Below are positions 61,494-64,000 of a stretch of DNA of 64,000 nt, in pieces. The notes under the pieces are model-generated. The model was not told the DNA's origin. It made no database searches and worked only from the letters and a program-made list of their open reading frames with translations. Within the stretch, counting starts at the first letter, position 1, and the number at the start of each line of letters is the position of its first letter. The position numbers were made by a program, and so were the translations under genes. The DNA is from Cryptomeria japonica (lineage: Eukaryota; Streptophyta; Pinopsida; Cupressales; Cupressaceae): assembly GCF_030272615.1 (NCBI RefSeq), contig NC_081415.1:372043809-372107808 (forward strand), written 5' to 3'.

Positions 61494-61649
61494 TTTGAAA
61501 AGATTGCATAAAATTGAAACACACAATGCAAAGAAACACAAGCTCTCTCTCTTTTTTCTTTTTCTTTTTCTCTTTTAATGAAATGAAATGAAAACACACT
61601 AAATCTAGATCTAGATCTAACAAATGCAATGCAAGAGGAAGCAATGATA

Positions 61650-61672
61650 GATTCACGTCGGGTTCACCAAAA
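61650..61672 (-). other. Element 3 primer binding site region
   Basis: Directly inside the 5' LTR the minus strand reads TTTTGGTGAACCCGACGTG. TGG followed by GTGAACCCGACG looks like the complement of a tRNA 3' end; I did not identify the tRNA. Confidence 0.65.
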
Positions 61673-63321
61673 TGTGTAGGGGAAAAAGCGAGACTAGGTT
61701 AATCATGCCCTAATCCTACCTTTTGACACACATTACGGAATACGAAAGAGCCTAGAGATATCGCACAATTGGCTACTTCTTTTGGTGAAAGAGAGAGCCA
61801 CGGGATATCTATTAGGATTTCTATTCCCTTGTTGAAATTGAAAGCTAAAATGATACAAGTTCAAACCCTAATCCCAAAATGCAAGTATGAACTAATAACA
61901 AGATTGCAGAATTGAGACTAAACAATGAACAGCTATAAATGTAAGGATAAAATAAGAATGCAGATATGTACCTGGAGTCGAAATCAGACTGAAAATGTTC
62001 GAGACGGGGGCGAGGGTGCCACTGTCCTGAAAACTGCACCGGAAACCACTGTTTTGCACCCTGAAACACTGTCTGGAAACTATCGGAAAGCTGTCTGTCC
62101 GGAGGACCAGGGCGCCCAGCGCCTCTGTCCCAGGGACCAGGGTGCCCAGCGCCCCTGTCCTGGCAGGACCAGGGCACCCAACGCCCCTGTCCTGGTCTTC
62201 TGAGCTGCAATTTTACACAGGGTTCTGTCTCAGTCTCCTCTTTCCGGATCTGTGTCCTGCGGCGTCGTCCGAATCCCGAAACCTGCAATAATATCTGAAA
62301 AGGGGGAAGGGCGGCTATATAGGGTTTTGCCTTAGTCAAACCCCCACTTTGGTGATTTCCACCTCCATGAATAGCCAAGTTGTTTTGTAAAATGTATTGT
62401 GTGTGCAGACCTAGTGTGTGTGCAAGGTCCAAAATGCAAGAAAGCAAACTAGAGCAACCTAGAAAGTAAACCCTAATTGCTTGTAAATGCTCTAAATCAA
62501 GATGCAATGTGATCTAAAGCATGAATAAATGATATATCAAAGCTTATGTAAGGACATGAAAACAATATGAAATCATACCCAACCCTCAAGGGAGGAGTAC
62601 AAGCCAATCTTCAGTCGGTAATCTCCTATTGTTCTTCAATGTCTTCCAAGCCCTAATTGGATGAATGAATGGATTTGATAGATGCTTGATAGAATGATGT
62701 TGAGTGTTGTTGAAGTCTTCAAAGATCTGCTCTTTCGCTGCATATCCCGTTCTTGGAAACAAAAATCCGATCCCTTCCAATGAGGAAAGAGAGCTTTTAT
62801 GTATGAAACCCTAGGTCGTAAATTCGTATTTTGGCCGACCTAGAGATTGAATATCCCGCCAATTTCTTGGGGTTAAGCTTTATTTTATGATTGGATCATG
62901 CTCCCAAAATTTCGGGAAAAATGTCCGGGACCATGTTGCACGGGCGCCATGGTCCCGACAACTTTTCACCAAATTTTCAGGGCCGTCGGATATGATGATT
63001 TTAGAGAGAATCCCGAAGTTACAGGTGATTTCGAGATGTTTAGACCCCGAAACCAAGCCCCCAAGTTCGAAATAGGACTTAATTAGGGTTTTTGATTAAG
63101 TGATGTATTGGAGGAATAAAATGTGAAGGGCACGCTTTAGTGAAAGGGCCCAACTTTATGATGTAGAGAATGATGAAATAGGGACCTTAGACCTAATTAA
63201 TTTGATTAATTAAGTGCTTAAGGAGAAATGCAATGCAGAATGCAAAATGCGCTAAGGCGGGTGCTAAACTAGGTGTGAAATTGTACAACCCTAGCGAGTG
63301 CGTACAATTTACGACGCTACA
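61673..63321 (-). repeat. Element 3 5' LTR (1649 bp)
   Basis: Near-identical to 50460-52075; differs by a third ~31-bp GACCAGGGC unit (extra 32 bp at 62164-62195). TATA candidate CTATATAG at 62315-62322 on the minus strand. Confidence 0.93.
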
Positions 63322-63326
63322 GCTTC
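63322..63326. other. Target site duplication of element 3, right copy
   Basis: gcttc, identical to 50455-50459. Confidence 0.9.
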
Positions 63327-64000
63327 CTCCATCCTAAAGAATAGCCTCGCTCAACAACAATCTTAATAGCTAGGGCCTCCATAAGATTGTTAGAGTGCTG
63401 CCCAATATAAATAGAGAAGAAAAAAACTGCACAACCATCATCACCTCTACCTATACCTCGAATACCTGCATGTCTAGGATTCCCACGGGAAGAGCCATCT
63501 GTATTAATTTTTAAGATTCCCACAGGAGGGGGAATCCACCTTCCATCTCTGCTTATCCATTACTTCACATTTTGAGGTCTATTTCCAGCAACACAGTCCA
63601 TTTAAATGTTTTCCAACTGCAGATTCCTTAAAATAGCATGATCACCCGGATCAACATTTTCAGACAAATTGCACTTAGCTGAGATTGTCTCCTGAAGCCT
63701 ATTAACTATCTTTTTCCATAGTTGACGACTCCCTATATGTGAATCACAAAAGACCCTCTAAATCCTTTCCAACCACAAATTCTAGATAATAAGGGCTAGC
63801 CCAATAGCCTAGGCCACTTCAAGAAAAGAGATCTTTGCTAGGGGTCTGCCCAGGCTATCCGAAAAGTCAATTAAGGAGGTAGCATGAAAACAAGCATGTT
63901 GCCAAGCCTCCCACCACTTGTGCCAAATCTCTCTAGAGAAAGGGCAAAGAAAAAACAAGTGGGAGAAGTCTTCCTCATTATGCATACAAAGATAATAGAT
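63327..64000 (-). pseudogene. LINE ORF2 part: RT zinc-binding region and RNase H N-terminus
   Basis: The minus strand enters from beyond the window end. The first part resembles the zf-RVT region (FPFSREIWHKWWEAWQ near 63890-63950). RNase H begins near 63540: VGILKINTDGSSRGNPRHAG, then GIGRGDDGCAVFFFS, SNNLMEALAIKIVVERG and SLGWRKL, cut at 63327 by element 3 and resumed at 50459 (LICESDS). The first Asp and Glu of the RNase H site are present. Several TAG stops in the zf-RVT part. Typical of plant L1-type LINEs with a C-terminal RNase H. Confidence 0.8.

Larger units (their letters stand above)
50460..63321 (-). mobile_element. Ty3/gypsy Tat-type element 3, complete, with antisense PMD gene
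   Basis: 12,862 bp. LTRs at 50460-52075 and 61673-63321 start TGTGTAGGGG and end ACGCTACA on the plus strand; target duplication gcttc. Minus-strand order: 5' LTR, PBS, polyprotein 61493-55914, antisense PMD gene, PPT, 3' LTR. The LTRs differ by about 23 substitutions (about 19 transitions), a 32-bp repeat unit and one base, so insertion is recent compared with the other elements. It is inserted in a LINE RNase H sequence. Defects: three TAG codons, one integrase Asp lost, and no recognisable capsid or zinc knuckle. Confidence 0.93.

Overview
The window looks like a repeat-dense piece of a large plant nuclear genome, most likely a gymnosperm. Reasons: nested LTR retrotransposons, a CACTA transposon, a plant-type LINE, plant mobile domain (PMD) genes, and a fragment of PLS-class pentatricopeptide repeats whose wording is familiar from conifers and other gymnosperms. 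The gymnosperm assignment is inference. No intact single-copy host gene was recognised; nearly every coding stretch is TE-derived or decayed.

Layout. 1-570: remnant of a PMD gene. About 830-5320 and 6420-19585: two diverged copies of a unit I do not recognise. Each has a shared ~220-bp 5' block, a long leader, an ORF of about 365-373 codons ending in TAG, an in-frame downstream ORF, and a shared ~44-bp 3' block. The second copy has a leader array of ~130-bp hairpin-forming repeats (6641-7800), and its downstream ORF is split by a Ty1/copia element (9497-16233, LTRs of 1055 and 1057 bp). 20266-27788: CACTA (En/Spm) coding region on the minus strand, with a TnpD-type transposase and a second many-exon gene. 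29390-30168: PPR fragment.

30590-49811 holds two Ty3/gypsy elements of Tat type (two RNase H domains) in opposite orientation. Element 1 (minus strand) keeps decayed gag-pol and has a PMD gene in antisense beyond its integrase. Element 2 (plus strand) has lost gag-pol but keeps its 3' non-coding part, an antisense PMD gene with TATA box and intron, a PPT and the start of the 3' LTR. A LINE (minus strand, 3' end at about 49812) abuts that LTR. Element 3 (50460-63321, complete, 5-bp target duplication gcttc, LTRs about 1.4% diverged) is inserted in the RNase H region of that LINE, which resumes at 63327. The likely order of events is element 2, then LINE, then element 3.

The main pattern is that all three gypsy elements carry a spliced PMD gene antisense to gag-pol, between integrase and 3' LTR. 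In elements 2 and 3 the gene has its own TATA box, a tiny first exon and a phase-0 first intron filled with an element-specific minisatellite. A second signal is the unknown two-ORF family with the hairpin-repeat leader. Premature stops across the window are mostly TAG and, where a conserved motif reveals the old residue, usually replace Gln (CAG). This fits C-to-T decay at methylated CHG sites.
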